NCBI GenBank assembly: GCA_039000685.1
Contig: JAWBNW010000020.1
Location: 1-11,342, forward strand
Length of the DNA: 11,342 bases
DNA from: JAVZGQ01 sp039000685
GTDB taxonomy: Archaea > Aenigmatarchaeota > Aenigmatarchaeia > CG10238-14 > SCSR01
Reading direction: 5' to 3'
Of the stretch, positions 11,287 to 11,342 are shown piece after piece. Each line of letters starts with the position of its first letter. Position 1 is the first letter of the stretch. The notes beneath the pieces were generated by a model. The model worked only from the letters and a program-made list of their open reading frames with translations, did not search any database and was not told where the DNA came from. The translations under genes were made by a program, and so were the position numbers.

Positions 11287-11294
11287 ATTTAAAT
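11287..11294 (+). promoter_or_regulatory. TATA-like box for the partial gene at 11318
   Basis: ATTTAAAT centred 27-28 bp before ATG 11318, the same spacing as the other leaderless starts nearby. Confidence 0.4.
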
Positions 11295-11317
11295 TGATAG
11301 AAGATGTTAAATCTTTT

Positions 11318-11342
11318 ATGAAATCCCCAAAAGTAATCAGGA
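11318..11342 (+). CDS. Start of a gene cut by the window end, possibly ribosomal protein L44e
   Basis: ATG 11318 opens a frame encoding MKSPKVIR before the window ends. Archaeal L44e proteins typically begin with a Met-Lys-x-Pro-Lys-x-x-Arg-Thr pattern, and the last base here (A) is compatible with a following Thr codon. A TATA-like box lies 27-28 bp upstream. L44e beside PCNA/primase/GINS genes is a known archaeal arrangement, which supports the guess. Eight residues are too few for certainty. Confidence 0.4.

Noticed and set aside
1..11342. CRISPR array, insertion sequence or prophage content
   Set aside because: No regularly spaced repeats, transposase-like frames, terminal inverted repeats or integrase genes were found; tRNA-Ser shows no duplicated 3' end that would mark an att site.
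1..11342. Apparent frequency of AAGCTT/AGCTT words
   Set aside because: They fall mostly in coding sequence as Lys-Leu or Ala-Cys/Leu codon pairs, with no regular spacing; without counting against expectation I cannot claim enrichment.

Overview
The window is chromosomal DNA of an AT-rich archaeon, very probably a DPANN-type lineage. Archaeal hallmarks are PCNA, transcription factor S (TFS), a RuvB-like TIP49 ATPase, a GINS subunit, ribosomal protein L40e, a DUF99 protein, an ER-type signal peptidase, TATA-box promoters and a tRNA gene without encoded CCA. The strongest lineage marker is a single-chain primase in which the PriS catalytic domain is fused to the PriL Fe-S domain, as known from DPANN archaea such as Nanoarchaeum. 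I cannot fix the phylum from sequence alone.

Layout. 1-2140: the 3' end of a HerA/FtsK-like ATPase gene, tRNA-Ser(GGA) on the minus strand, a DUF1893 gene, a zinc-ribbon protein gene and a minus-strand multi-pass membrane protein gene. 2140-2670: a 51-residue SWIB-like mini-protein and a short gene that appears to be frameshifted. 2640-8186 (minus): a hibernation-factor-like (HPF) gene, then upstream TIP49 with a zinc-ribbon/Hsp20-CS partner, then PCNA with a small OB-fold protein and a degenerate Nudix protein, then TFS, signal peptidase I and DUF99. 8257-8559: a DUF4234 membrane protein. 8639-11342 (plus): L40e, a small zinc-ribbon protein, the fused primase, GINS, another small zinc-ribbon-like protein, and the first codons of what looks like ribosomal protein L44e.

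The genes form a replication/transcription/translation neighbourhood. PCNA, TFS, primase, GINS and ribosomal proteins clustered together match the archaeal replication-translation linkage known from comparative genomics. Most transcription-unit heads carry a TTTAAATA-like box about 24-30 bp before the start codon and no Shine-Dalgarno, so they are probably leaderless. Several genes inside operons (TIP49, PCNA, signal peptidase) have Shine-Dalgarno sequences instead.

The observations most worth following are: TIP49 one base downstream of a zinc-ribbon + CS/Hsp20-domain protein, which suggests a minimal archaeal counterpart of the eukaryotic R2TP chaperone complex; the fused primase; a Nudix-fold protein that has lost its catalytic glutamates and sits in the PCNA operon; the SWIB-like mini-protein; and the frameshifted small gene with an intact promoter.
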